Positions 36,199-46,779 of a DNA stretch of 64,000 nucleotides are shown piece by piece. The position numbers and the translations under genes were made by a program. The notes under the pieces are model-generated. The model made no database searches and was not told where the DNA came from. It saw only the letters and a list, made by a program, of their open reading frames with translations. How positions within the stretch are numbered: the stretch's first letter is position 1; every line of letters starts with the position of its first letter. This stretch comes from Ligustrum vulgare (taxonomy: Eukaryota; Streptophyta; Magnoliopsida; Lamiales; Oleaceae), in NCBI GenBank assembly GCA_963555705.1, contig OY743170.1, forward strand, positions 31,199,362 through 31,263,361, in the 5' to 3' direction.

Positions 36199-36978
36199 TG
36201 ATGTGATCCTTGATGGGGAATCACGTGAACTCGCAGAAATTGTATAAATACTTGGAAAGTTCCAAATCCAGATTATTAGATGATAGCAATATGACCCGAC
36301 ACTCACGACTCAAGAACCAAGGATTTATCAAATCCAAGACCCGTTAAGATGCGGAATGAAGAACCATAAAGGGGTTAACGCCACAAAGGTTGTCAAATCA
36401 TTTGATAAGTTCAAGGGGGTTCAATCAAGAACAATTAGAATAGGGATAATCTCACCTAATTTAAAGTAATTTCATTAATTATCAAAGTTGTGTTCTTCAA
36501 TCAATGTAAAAACAGATAATAAAGGGTATTCTCATGAAAAACAAGACATGGCCGCAACATATGGGCCCAAAACGGAAAAAGAAATAAAAACGCGTAACCC
36601 CTAAATTCTATACCCACACGATCGCGCAGGTATCATGGAGGAGATCGCGTGGCAAGGTCAAAAAGCTCTTGGGTCTGTTTTTTAGTGCATTTCGCGATCA
36701 CCTGAGAATCAAGACCACGCGATCGCATGGTTTAATTCCCCAACTCCGTGTCCTTGACTCGGTTCTCGGTCCACATCACTTGTACTACCCTCGACTCCTC
36801 CTCTATCTTGTCATGCATTGAAAGTAGGGCCTTTGGACTTGGGTTCAAGCACTCATCCATCCATGCTTGCGTAAATCCTTGCATAGCTTGTTTGATCCTC
36901 TTTGCCCTTTGTCTCATGATTGGTCCTACTGGCACATGCAATGGGTCCTTGCTAGCAGGTCCTCTCTGGTACTCATCA
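36199..36978 (-). mobile_element. 3' LTR (780 bp) of a minus-strand Ty3/gypsy element
   Basis: On the minus strand it starts TGATGAGTACC at 36978, right after the purine tract CAAGAGGGAGGGAT, and ends GGATCACATCA at 36199. These ends, and blocks such as GAACTTATCAAA and TTTGTGGCGTT, match the nested element at 11217-14256. The candidate target site on its left is GAGTT (36194-36198); the other side is lost. Confidence 0.75.
36615..36730 (-). promoter_or_regulatory. Cluster of GCGATCGC-type palindromes in the LTR
   Basis: Plus-strand sites are CACACGATCGCGCAGG (36615-36630), GATCGCGTGG (36643-36652), TTCGCGATCACC (36691-36702) and CCACGCGATCGCATGG (36715-36730). They lie 250-365 bp into the LTR, just past the end of the pol frame. 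Regulatory role inferred. Confidence 0.5.
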
Positions 36979-38484
36979 ATCCCTCCCTCTTGAAAAGGAT
37001 TCGTCCTCCAATCATCACCTACATCAAACAAAGAGAGATCAGCAACATTGAAAGTAGCAGATATATTATACTCACCTGGGAGGTCCAACTTATAAGCATT
37101 GTCATTGACTCTCTCAATGACGTGAAACGGTCCATCCCCTCTAGGCTGCAACTTAGATTTCCGTTGTGTTGGAAATCGTTCCTTTCGCATGTGAACCCAC
37201 ACCCAATCACCGGGTTCAAAAATCACCTACTTTCTGCCCTTATTTGCATGAGAAGCATAGTGCTCATTCTTCCTTTCTATTTGTAGCCTGACCTTTTCGT
37301 GGAGTGACTTCATGAGCTCGGCTTTCTTCTTGCCATCTAAACTGTTCCTGTCATCTACAGGTAAAGGAATTAGTTCCATAGGGGTTAGTGGATTAAAGCC
37401 ATACAAAATTTCAAATGGGGAGTAAGTAGTAGTAGAATGTATAGCCCTATTATACGCAAACTCTACAAATGGTAAGCGTTCCTCCCAACTCTTCAAATTT
37501 TTATTTTTGACAACACATAAGAGTTGTTTAACGTCCTATTGACTACTTCTATCTGACCATCCGTTTGAGGATGGCATGTAGTGGAAAACAACAGTTTAGT
37601 ACCCATTTCCCCCCACAAAACCTTCCAGAAGTAACTAAGGAATTTGACATCCCTATCAGACACAATACTCCTAGGCACCCCATGGAGTCTGAGAACTTCC
37701 CTAAAGAATAAGTCTGCTACGTTCATGGCATCATCAGTTTTATGGCAAGAAATGAAGTGTGCCATTTTACTAAACCTATCCAGCACCACAAATATGGAAT
37801 CTCGACCTTTTTTTGTCCTAGACAATCCTAACACAAAATCCATGGATATATCTACCCAAGGTTCACTAGGAACAAGTAAAGGAGTATACAAACCATGTGG
37901 TAAAACCTTAGACTTAGCCAGTTTACGAGTTATGCATTTATCACAAATTTGGTGAACATCCCGTTTCATCCTAGGCTAGTAAAAATGTTCCTTTAATGTT
38001 TCCAATATTTTTAAAACACCGAAATGACCCATCAAACTGCCACCGTGAGCTTCACGTACCAACAACTCACGCATAGAACAGTTAGGCACACACAATTTAC
38101 TTTCCTTAAATAAATAACCATCACGCCTATAAAATTTATCAATTGCTCCATTTTCGCATGAGACATAAATAGTAGAGAAATAATGGTCATTGACATACAG
38201 GTCACGAACATACTCAAACCCCAACAATTTAGCATTCAAGGAAGTAAGGAGCACATACCTTCTTGACAATGCATTCGCAACTATATTTTCCTTACCTTGT
38301 TTGTATTGAATGACATAAGGAAAAGTTTCCACAAACTCCATCCATCGGGCATGTCTTTTGTTCAATTTACCTTGCCCCTTGAGGTGCTTTAATGACTCGT
38401 GATCCATGTGGATGACAAACTCTTTTGGCCAGAGGTAATGCTGCCACGTCTCCAATGCCCTGACTAGAGCATAAAGCTCCTTAA
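36732..38484 (-). pseudogene. Ty3/gypsy pol: RNase H, integrase and C-terminal tail
   Basis: Read on the minus strand: RNase H end ([38 protein letters not shown]), zinc finger region (H...[17 protein letters not shown], then ICDKC) and integrase core. The core has [12 protein letters not shown] (Asp), [11 protein letters not shown] (Asp) and QIEVVNRTL (Glu). The C-terminal domain is GDWVWVHMRKERFP to DNAYKLDLPGEYN, and the tail contains TNPFQEGG and MRQRAKRI. Lesions are TAG at 37970-37972, a frameshift near 37497 and TAG at 37227-37229. The last 80 codons lie inside the 3' LTR. The 5' side is cut at about 38485 by an Athila-like LTR fragment. There is no chromodomain. Confidence 0.88.
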
Positions 38485-38485
38485 G

Positions 38486-39131
38486 TAATTTTAATGTTTG
38501 TTTATTAATTTTGAGCTTATTTCATGTGTGTTTGTTATTAAGATTATTCCATGTGTTTGATTGATCACCAAATATATGTTTTGTGAAATGCATGATAATC
38601 GAGAGATGTTGTGCATTTTAGATCAAATAACAAATGCTCTAGGTTCTTGTTAAGGAAAGAGATATACCTTAAACCCTAGATGATCCATTGAGCTATTTTC
38701 ACAAAGAGTTAATGCAATTGATTGGGCTTTAATCGACATAGAGATATAGGTTAAACCAATTGATTAGGATTAATTTCACTCGAGAGAGGTAATTAGCTAA
38801 ACTTGAAAAATCGAGTCTAACATTGTAAATGAGTAATTTGTTAATTTGCATGTTGAGAAATTAATTAGGCGACGGTTAAATGAAACTATGAATCCCAACC
38901 ACGTTTTCCTCCAAGATTTTCAAGTATATTTTTATATTTCCCTCTTTAGTAGACTTTTAGCTATTTTCCAAAATCCATTTTTAATTGTGTGTTTTATTTG
39001 TTAAGATTAAATTAACTAGAGTTTAATAGTGTATACATTCCTCATGGGATCAACAACCCGGACTCCAAAAGTCCACTTTGTTACTTGTACGCGGCCCGTG
39101 CGCTTGCGGTACACACTATTTTGAGCGAACA
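38486..39131 (+). mobile_element. Truncated 5' LTR of a non-autonomous Athila-like element
   Basis: Homologous to 4480-5150 of the first LTR (shared CTAGGTTCTTGTT, GAGCTATTTTCACAAAG, ATCGACATAGAGATATAG), ending GAGCGAACA before a PBS. The first half of the LTR is missing at the junction with the minus-strand gypsy pol. Confidence 0.85.
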
Positions 39132-39137
39132 AGTTTT

Positions 39138-39154
39138 TGGCGCCGTTGCCGGTG
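39138..39154 (+). promoter_or_regulatory. Primer-binding site, tRNA-Asp
   Basis: TGGCGCCGTTGCCGGTG, one mismatch to the site at 5157, again 6 bp after the LTR end. Confidence 0.85.
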
Positions 39155-39334
39155 ACTATTTTTACTTTGATTATTACTTTAGTTAATTTTAGTTTTAACA
39201 ATTTGTAATTTTTTTTCTTTTATGTTTTATGTTGTTACCTTTGGTTAATCACCACTATTCTAATCTTTCTTGTGTTTGGTTTTCTTTCTATGCATACTTG
39301 AGTTTAACATTGGCAAAATAGGAAAGCATTTGTA

Positions 39335-40018
39335 ATGAACAATCTCAACATGGGTGATGAATACATGCTTGTAGAATATCCAAGTTGTGAAATTTGTTAT
39401 AAGACGCATTGTAATGGACAATATTTGTTTACGAGCAATAGTTTGATTACGTCGAAACTTATTAAGTTTAGACAATATTTGAAATGTCGAAAACAAGCAA
39501 GTGACACATTGGATGTAAGTTACATGCTCTTGGGAGATTGTGTACCAAATGATTTGGATGAGGACATCGCTCTTATAGGAGATGGTCCGCCACTATTGAA
39601 TGAGAAGGTACTTGCAAAGTATTACAATAAACTTTCCAAATTGGATGAAGATGATATGCTTATGGGGGATGCCATGTATTGGGAAGGATTTCAAATGTGG
39701 GGGTATAATCCACTCTTGGGGATTAATAGAAAAAACTTTCCATTGCCCATGGATTCAAATTTTGGATTGGTCATTTAATCCGAGGAGGCATCAACTAATG
39801 GAGATGAGCTTAAAGAGAATGACAATTTAATCACAAAAGAATCGCTTGGAGAAGTGGCAATTAATGAGGAAGAGATCAAATCAAATTCTCTCAACTTCAT
39901 TGATTGTCCAATAATTGATTTTGTGATTAAGCCACTTGAGAAGGAGCAAGTCTACATTGTTGAGTTTGAATTGGATGGAATAGGCAAGTCCCATGAAATT
40001 GGAAGGGGCAAGGTGTAA
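39335..40018 (+). pseudogene. Unknown ORF in the non-autonomous Athila-like element
   Basis: One frame runs from ATG 39335 to TAA 40016-40018 (227 codons), with a single in-frame TAA at 39776-39778. It occupies the place where gag-pol would be, about 180 bp after the PBS. The product would be acidic, with repeated short phrases: MGDEYMLVEY, VSYMLLGD, DEDIALIGD, DEDDMLMGD. The second half is Glu/Asn-rich (DELKENDNLITKE) and ends EFELDGIGKSHEIGRGKV. I see no gag zinc knuckle, protease, RT or other known domain. It could be a captured host sequence, a highly diverged gag, or an element-specific protein. Confidence 0.5.
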
Positions 40019-40104
40019 GTATTTCGAATCAATGAAGAGTTGAGCAAAGTCAAAATAAGCAAAATAGCCAAGGCATCAAAAGCTATGTTTAGAGTGTCAT
40101 GAAG

Positions 40105-42258
40105 TGCTTATACGGAGAGTCGAGCTAATGACTTTAAAATAAGCACTTAATGGGAGGCAACCCATTCTCTATCATTTACTTGCTTTATGTCTATTTAATT
40201 TTTGCATTTTATTTACTTTCTTGCAGATAAGTTGGTTAGGCCCAAGTCTTTATCTTCCATATTTTTTTCCTCAAGTTGGGTAGTGTGAAATAGCTCCAAT
40301 GCATTCTCATTAAATTCTAGTATATACTTATATCAAATTTTCAAAGTCAAAATTTGCTTAAAACTCATTTTTTAAATCACTTGGTTTTATTTTCTTTTAT
40401 CTTTAAGTGTGATTTAATATTGATGTGGATTGGAAAATTGTTTTGGATTCATGAGTTAGAATTGAGATGTTGAATGTAATTTTAATTTTTGGGTCATTCA
40501 CCAATTAATATCTACTCTTTTCTTGTGTTTTCATAGAATGCTCACAAGGTGTTCGGTGAAATGCCTCATTGGAGAAAATTGTGCTCGATCAATTGGAGGC
40601 TTCAACACAAGTTTGGGGGTGGATTGTTGGTTCTTGCAATGAGATTTTCACATGCCCAAGGCTACTTATGAGTGCCCCGCCACTTTTTGGGATGTCTTCT
40701 TTCCTCTCACTTTGATTTTATTTTACACATTGAGGACAATGTGAATTTCAAGTTTGGGGGTGATTTCTTATTGTGTATTGACATGTTAGATAGCCTTGCC
40801 GGCAAGGATTACTTGATGTTAAAAATTGTTATTGATTCATGATTTATGACCAATATGCTACTTGTGTCTGTTTTTAAAAAATAATTATCCATCCAAGATC
40901 CTAATTATCTTGAGCACAATAGTCATGTTATTGATTCATTTACTTGCTTTATGTCTAATTATCTTGTATTTTAATTTTTATCAACCTATCAAATATTTCC
41001 CAATGCTCTAAATCTCTTGATCCTAATGTAAGACAAGTTTGGGGGTGGTCGACGCGGTGAAGGAGACGGTCTAGACGTGTGGTGATTCCATGAATGTTGG
41101 AAATAAATTTTTTGTGGAGTGTATTTCGCCAAGTATAAGTTAAGTAATGATCGTATGCTAAATTTTTAAGCCCATTTTAATTTTTGCATTGCATTACCCT
41201 ATCTCGAAGCCTTTTTTACTCGAGTGATTAAGCCAGTAGGAGTATCTTGAAACTTGGTGCCTTAAGTTTGAAACTTGGGAGTCACCGGCCTAAAGCTCGC
41301 TACATGGGTCAATTAGAAAGTTTAATGAGTAGGGCGCACACACACACTTTGAAAAAAAAAAGAAAAAAAAGAAAGAGAGATAGAGAAAGACAAAGAGCAC
41401 ATCATCATTGCATTTGCTTAATAAATCTACCTCACTTCATAGCCTTTTTTACTCGAGTATAGGTGTCAAGATGGACGGGCCGACCAGACCCGTGAAAATC
41501 GGCCCAGATTGACCCGGGACCGAGGGCCGACCGATGACCCGTGCGGGCGGTTCAGGGTCAAGAAGTTGTGAACCGCAGGTTTTTCGAGTCAAACATTCGC
41601 GGGCCGCGGTTAACCCGCTGGCTCGTAAAAATAAAAAACTGTTTTTATTAAATATGATAACATTGAAAATCTCTCTTCTTCTAGAAACTCTAATACAACT
41701 TTTAAAGTAAAATCTTTTTTTTTTCTCCCTAATAGCTAAAAAAATAATATTTTTTGACAATAGTAATTAGGAATACATTTATCATTTAATTGTTATTTGT
41801 CTATATTTTATTTAAATTTGCAAATTTAGAAGTAATTCATATAACATAAACTATAATTTTAAATTCTATGTAAATATTTTATAGTATAAATATCATTTTA
41901 ATCATTTTGTATTTAGAAACTTGACAAAAAATTTGCTATAAATATGAAAAATCTATGTTTTTATTCATACGGGCTAAATCAGAACAAACCGCGACCCGCA
42001 TGGGCCAGCGGGCTGGCCTAGGTTGTAGTTCAAAATTTGCGGGCTGACCCGTAACCCGCAGCGGGCGGACTTTTTTTCAAGCGGGCCGTTACCGGGCTTT
42101 TTATTAGCAGGTCGACCCGGCCCGGACCACCCGGATTGACACCTCTATACTCGAGTTATTAAGTCCGTAGGGGTATTTTGAAACCTAGTACCCTTTGATA
42201 TTAAAACAATCGGGGAGTTTTCGACCTAATGCTCGCTACATGGGTCAATTAGAAAGTT
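40105..42258 (+). other. 3' region of the non-autonomous Athila-like element
   Basis: Homologous to 1851-3055 from the GTCGAGCTWAYGACTTTAA block through GGGAGGCAACCCA to the CTCGCTACATGGGTCAATTAG block. PPT-like AAGTTTGGGGG copies are at 40609-40620, 40750-40761 and 41035-41046. It is interrupted by a hAT insertion (41458-42147) and stops at a junction with Cassandra. Confidence 0.8.
41458..42147 (+). mobile_element. Non-autonomous hAT element (690 bp, 8-bp TSD TACTCGAG)
   Basis: TACTCGAG lies at 41450-41457 and 42148-42155. Ends are TATAGGTGTCAA and TTGACACCTCTA, a 12-bp imperfect TIR. GC-rich subterminal parts rich in GGGCCG/CGGGCC surround an AT-rich core. The paralogous site at about 2945-2965 lacks the insertion. 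No transposase. Confidence 0.93.
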
Positions 42259-42808
42259 TTCTCGGGAGCATGCAAGTGAGGACAAAGTATGCTGAAAAGA
42301 CTCATGTTGGTATAGTGGGGACAGTACGTCGTCAATCTAACGGCTGGGACAGCCCACTAAGTGGGACCCGGGTGGTGACAAAATGGTATCAAAGCCGGTC
42401 GCCAGTCGAAAATTGGGAACCAAGTGCTAAACCATAGGGCAGGAGCCACCTCTAAAATCCTAACGCCTGGCAACAGATCCTCAGATGGGTTAAGCCCGAC
42501 GAGTTTGTCGCGAGTCTAACGAGGGGTAACTGTAACACCCTAGCCAAGAAAGCTTAAAAGAAATGATAGGTACTACTCATACCAACAAGGTACATCTTCT
42601 TTTTATGAAGGTCATCTTTAGAAACTCCACAGTTAAACACGCTTGGCTTGGAAAAATTCTAGGATGGGTGACCTCCTTGGAAGTTTTATCGGGAAGCATG
42701 CGAGTGAGGACAAAGAATACTGAAAAGACTCGTATTGGTACAGTGGGGACAGTATGTCGTCAATCTAACTGTCGAAACAACCCGCTAAGTGGGACTAGGG
42801 TCGTGACA
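42258..42808 (+). mobile_element. Cassandra TRIM, 5'-truncated, with 5S rRNA-like LTR
   Basis: A 5' LTR remnant (42258-42380) ends GTGGTGACA and is followed by TGGTATCAAAGCC (PBS, 42384-42396). The internal region is 150 bp with no ORF. The complete 3' LTR at 42531-42808 (278 bp) starts TGTAACACCC and ends GTCGTGACA. The LTR holds a 5S rRNA-like segment, from TACTACTCATACC near 42571 through AGGATGGGTGACCTCC (42661-42676). Short length, no coding capacity and 5S-derived LTRs define Cassandra. Confidence 0.93.
42569..42695 (+). promoter_or_regulatory. 5S rRNA-derived Pol III control region in the Cassandra LTR
   Basis: The A-box-like AGTTAAACACGCTTGG (42631-42646) and the intermediate element/C-box-like AGGATGGGTGACCTCC (42661-42676) match the internal promoter of plant 5S genes, with mismatches. 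In Cassandra this region is thought to drive or regulate transcription; activity here is unknown. Confidence 0.75.
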
Positions 42809-43314
42809 CGATGCAATGTTCAACTTCTTGATAATACTGGAATGATTGTTGCGTCCTTATTTGGTGATATTGCTAAAAAAATACTTGCATGTTTCTTCCG
42901 AAAAATTGATGGGAGTTAGAAACAAAGTAAGACTCCTTACCATAATTGAATGCATTTGATTACATATGCACTTTTTTTTTTTTTTTTTATAATCCTTATA
43001 CAGGAAGATCTTTTCAACGCTGATCAGCCTAACAAATATGTAGTTGAGGATCATTTCATCTACATCAAACTTGGTAACCTTGATACGAGAAAAAATGATC
43101 CAAGATTTGATGTCATTTATATTCTTGATAACACTGAGGAGAAAATTGAATCATCCATAGTCGTCTCAAGAGCTAAACCAAAGAACAAAAAGGTTGTGAC
43201 TTCGACTTCACCAAGTAGTCACCACTTTCATATCAATGCAAGGAGGAGTCCGTCGTTTGACAAGGAAGAAATAGAGCAACAGAAAAGGCAAAAAAAAAAA
43301 AAAAAAATCAGTTA
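42809..43314 (+). pseudogene. Possible RPA70-like OB-fold gene fragment (two exons)
   Basis: Directly after the Cassandra LTR a frame reads CNVQLLDNTGMIVASLFGD, then AKKILACFF. This resembles the D-TG---ATLFG-.AE.LL block in the C-terminal domain of replication protein A large subunits and plant RPA-like proteins. A stop (TAG 42917-42919) precedes a GTAAG donor-like site near 42926. A long T tract and acceptor TTATACAG (to 43003) lead into a second frame, EDLFNADQPNKYVVEDHFIY and FDVIYILDNTEE, ending at TAA 43312-43314. RPA-like genes are often carried by plant Helitrons, but no Helitron ends were found here. Assignment is tentative. Confidence 0.35.
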
Positions 43315-45008
43315 ACATACAGACAGCTAGAGGAAAATTGCACAGTCCACGCGATGATAATGTGGAAAAAAGGGATAACTAATATTATTCGAATGTGGAA
43401 AAAATGAATAACTAATCTCATTCGAATGCTATTCCTTTGCTGATGTTATTTTGATATAATGCAAGTTACTTTCACAAACATTGTAATGATCAGTGGTACC
43501 TCTTTTGGAAATCTTTTGTTATAAAATTAGGTTTGATGGTGATGAACCATTTAAATTGTTGATGTTAATAGTGTTTTAAGGGAATGTGAAAAAGTGAGCA
43601 ACAACACGTGATTTATGTAAAAATGCATGTTCTTATTTATATTTTCTTACACATGTTGCATTGATGCTTTAGATTGCTGCTCAGGTCTTCTACGTAGCTT
43701 CTATTTACTTAAATAGATTGCATTGGAATCTTTATGAAATCTACAACACGACTCTAATCAATATGTAAAACTATATTAACTTTGTTTCACATGTTCCTTT
43801 AAGTTTGTCTTAGACAAATTATTTAATTATCGAATATTGGTACCTTGTTTCGAAGTCTTTTGGTTGGCTAAATGAGTTTCATGTATGATACCATAAAATA
43901 TATTTGTTCTTTTTAATGGTGGTTAATAAAAAATAAATGGTAAGGATCGATCTAGATTTTTTTTTTTAAGTCCATTAAGTGGGAATCTATGTACCATTGA
44001 ATCGCATTGAAAAATTACATGATGCCGTTTATGAAATCTGCTAGCTTGACTTTTATTATGTGAATAAAATGATGTAGTTATTATACATTTAAAACACTTT
44101 TACTGTGCTTTTGTTATAATTTCATATTATAATAATCATATTAATCATGGAAATTTTAATACAATCTCGCTTCCACTATAATAATTTAATAAGAATATAA
44201 TCATTTACTCAACTATAACGAAGATCGTGCAATGCATGATCCAACACTATTAGGATATAAAGTAAACGGAGAAAAAATGATGCAAGTAACTAATGATATG
44301 TAAATTTGAATTGTGAAACCAGATGGGAAATTGTATAAGGTAGCACAATATATTGAGTATTGTGTTGAGGAAAAAAAACGTTATATCAATGCCAGGCCTT
44401 CGAATCTCGAAAAATTAAAGTTGAGGAAATCATTAGACTTTATCATATGGGATACTTTATCATATGGATGGAAATTGTGTTTTATTGAGAATGTAATGGG
44501 TACGATGATAACAATACGTTGAAAATGTCTGTAGTGCATAATATCATTTAGTATGATAATATTTGGTTTCCATGTATTAAAATATTATTATTATCTCTTA
44601 GTAGAATGATTTCTTTGAAAATCATCTTTATTTGACTATTGGAATAAGAAGAGCACTAAAATTTGTGTGGCTTAAGGATTTAATGAAGTTCTATTTCAGA
44701 AGCTTGGAAATGATTAAATTTTACGAAAATATTTGTGGTTCTATCTAAAGATAATGGTATTTTGTTTCGTGATAAATACTGACATTAGAATGGTAAAGTT
44801 AATAGATTATATTGAAGAGATATGATTAAAATACATGACTTAGAGCTATCTTTAAAGGTATTGACATTGAGGAATTGTTTTCCAATTTTAGAAGTTTAAG
44901 GAACATTTTTATTTTTAAGAATTAAACTTGAAGTTGTGTCCATATCATGATTGGGTGATGCAAATTAAAGGAAAGGAACATTATATAAAGATATGCAAAT
45001 TACAGTCA
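43315..45008 (+). other. No feature recognised
   Basis: AT-rich sequence with short T tracts. A 69-codon frame at 44313-44522 has no resemblance I can name. Confidence 0.3.
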
Positions 45009-46770
45009 TGTAATGACCAGAAAAATTATGACGTCATTAATTGTCTATTATGACGTCAGAAGTTATCTTTAGAATCTATATAATTATTGTGCAATTTAAA
45101 GAAAGAAAAAGGGAATTTTTAATTAGATGAAAAGTTACGAAAAACGTGTTTAAGTGTCTCTCTTCTCGAGACTTTTTTCGATCCCCTCCGACCTCCTTTT
45201 ATATATGTAATATATGTACGGACAAGTTCTTGAAATGAGCTTCGAGAATCTGAAATCCATTTCTTAGTTTGACCAATGGACAACTTCCGATAAATTTTTA
45301 AACTTAGTACTTTACCGAACGGTTAAGAAAACTAGTTTCGAGTGGCTTACTTCAGCAAGCCATAACTTCCTCCTCGGTTAAACATTTCTTATGTGGTAAA
45401 TTGCACGTGAAAGTGCACTATAAGTACTTTGAAATGATATTAAGAACTCAAGGTTTTGAAATCGTTTACTATCTAAAATTCAAGCTCCAACACGGCCTCC
45501 CAAAAACTTTAATTCTTGGACAAACAAGTATGAGTTGTTCGCCTAGGATTCCACCGCTACACTTCCAAGCTTTTTGTGATACCTCCTCCTTGCAAGTTGA
45601 CTCCTTCACACCTCCAACCTGAAGATATCAATCGAGTCATAACTTATCCCTTAAGTACAAGGTGAAAATACCTCTACAACATTGTTTTCTTCATTGTCTA
45701 CATCCGTTTGATCCTAAATACCTAAGGGTATGAAATATAAATCACACAACTGAAAATCAAGGAGAGAAATGCTACCAAATTCATTCTTCAACTTCAAAAC
45801 CTAGGTAAGGATTTCATTCCAAAATCATGTTTCAATCCGTTATAATTCATTCTTTTTATTGGCGAACATGTTTTATCAAAGTCTCTTATCAAAACTAATG
45901 ATTTTTTTATCAAAGCAATCAAGATTTTGATGTTTTAAATTCGGAAAATACACTTGGTGTTGACACCATGTTCATCTGGCTTAAAATGATGAAAAAATTG
46001 CTTTCTGACACTTTGTTGTCAGCACCAATCAGTTGGTGTCGACACCAAATGGAGAGCGAGTCAACCGAAATTCATTCAGCTATAACTTCTGATTTACAAC
46101 TCCGATTTACAATTCGTAAAGTTCGATGAAATCTTAATTCGATTATATTTCTGTTGATATATTGTACAACCTATACTAATTTATGTACAAGGAGGTATGC
46201 CCTTATTTCTCCACATACTTCATCAAAAGCTAGCTGAAAGACTTCTATTCTAAGAAAAAACAACTCTAGGAGGCGTTATGGATATATTCATCCATTAAAT
46301 AGTGAGTTGGATATGCTATTTGAATTAGTTGATTCGTGATGAATGTATTTACTTGGATTAGTTGAATAATATGTGAGTGGGATGTGTTTATTTGAATTAG
46401 TTGAAAATAAAGTAAGTTGAATATGTTTATTTGAAGTATTTGATTAATTAAGTAACTTGAATATGTTTATATGAATCATATGATTTATTATAGTGAGTTG
46501 GATATGTGTATGTGGAATGTGATTTGAATATGATGATTTGAGTTAATTGTCTATTAAAGTGAATTTTTGACACAACCTTTATATGTCGCTAATCTGAAAC
46601 ATGTTTTGATGAAATGACAATCGGTTCATGGTTTGAAATGCGATGACATTCGATGGGTGATTAATCATAAAAGAAAGTAATGCATAAAGAAATGTTTTAT
46701 GCATGAGGGTTATAGACTTGAACTCTAGCCCCCTCGGTAATCAATGAGATATCGATTTGTATTGTTAGGT
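45009..46770 (+). mobile_element. Probable Ty3/gypsy LTR fragment
   Basis: Begins TGTAATGACCAG, like chromovirus LTRs here, and carries two TGACGTCA palindromes at 45029 and 45051. The 46320-46560 part has loose tandem copies of a 50-60 bp unit with TTGAATATGTTTATTTGA. It ends without a clear terminus where copia homology starts. Confidence 0.4.
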
Positions 46771-46779
46771 TAGAGGTAT

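Noticed and set aside
36615..36730. GCGATCGC sites as HIP1-type cyanobacterial repeats
   Set aside because: Same octamer, but the context is a plant LTR; resemblance is coincidental.
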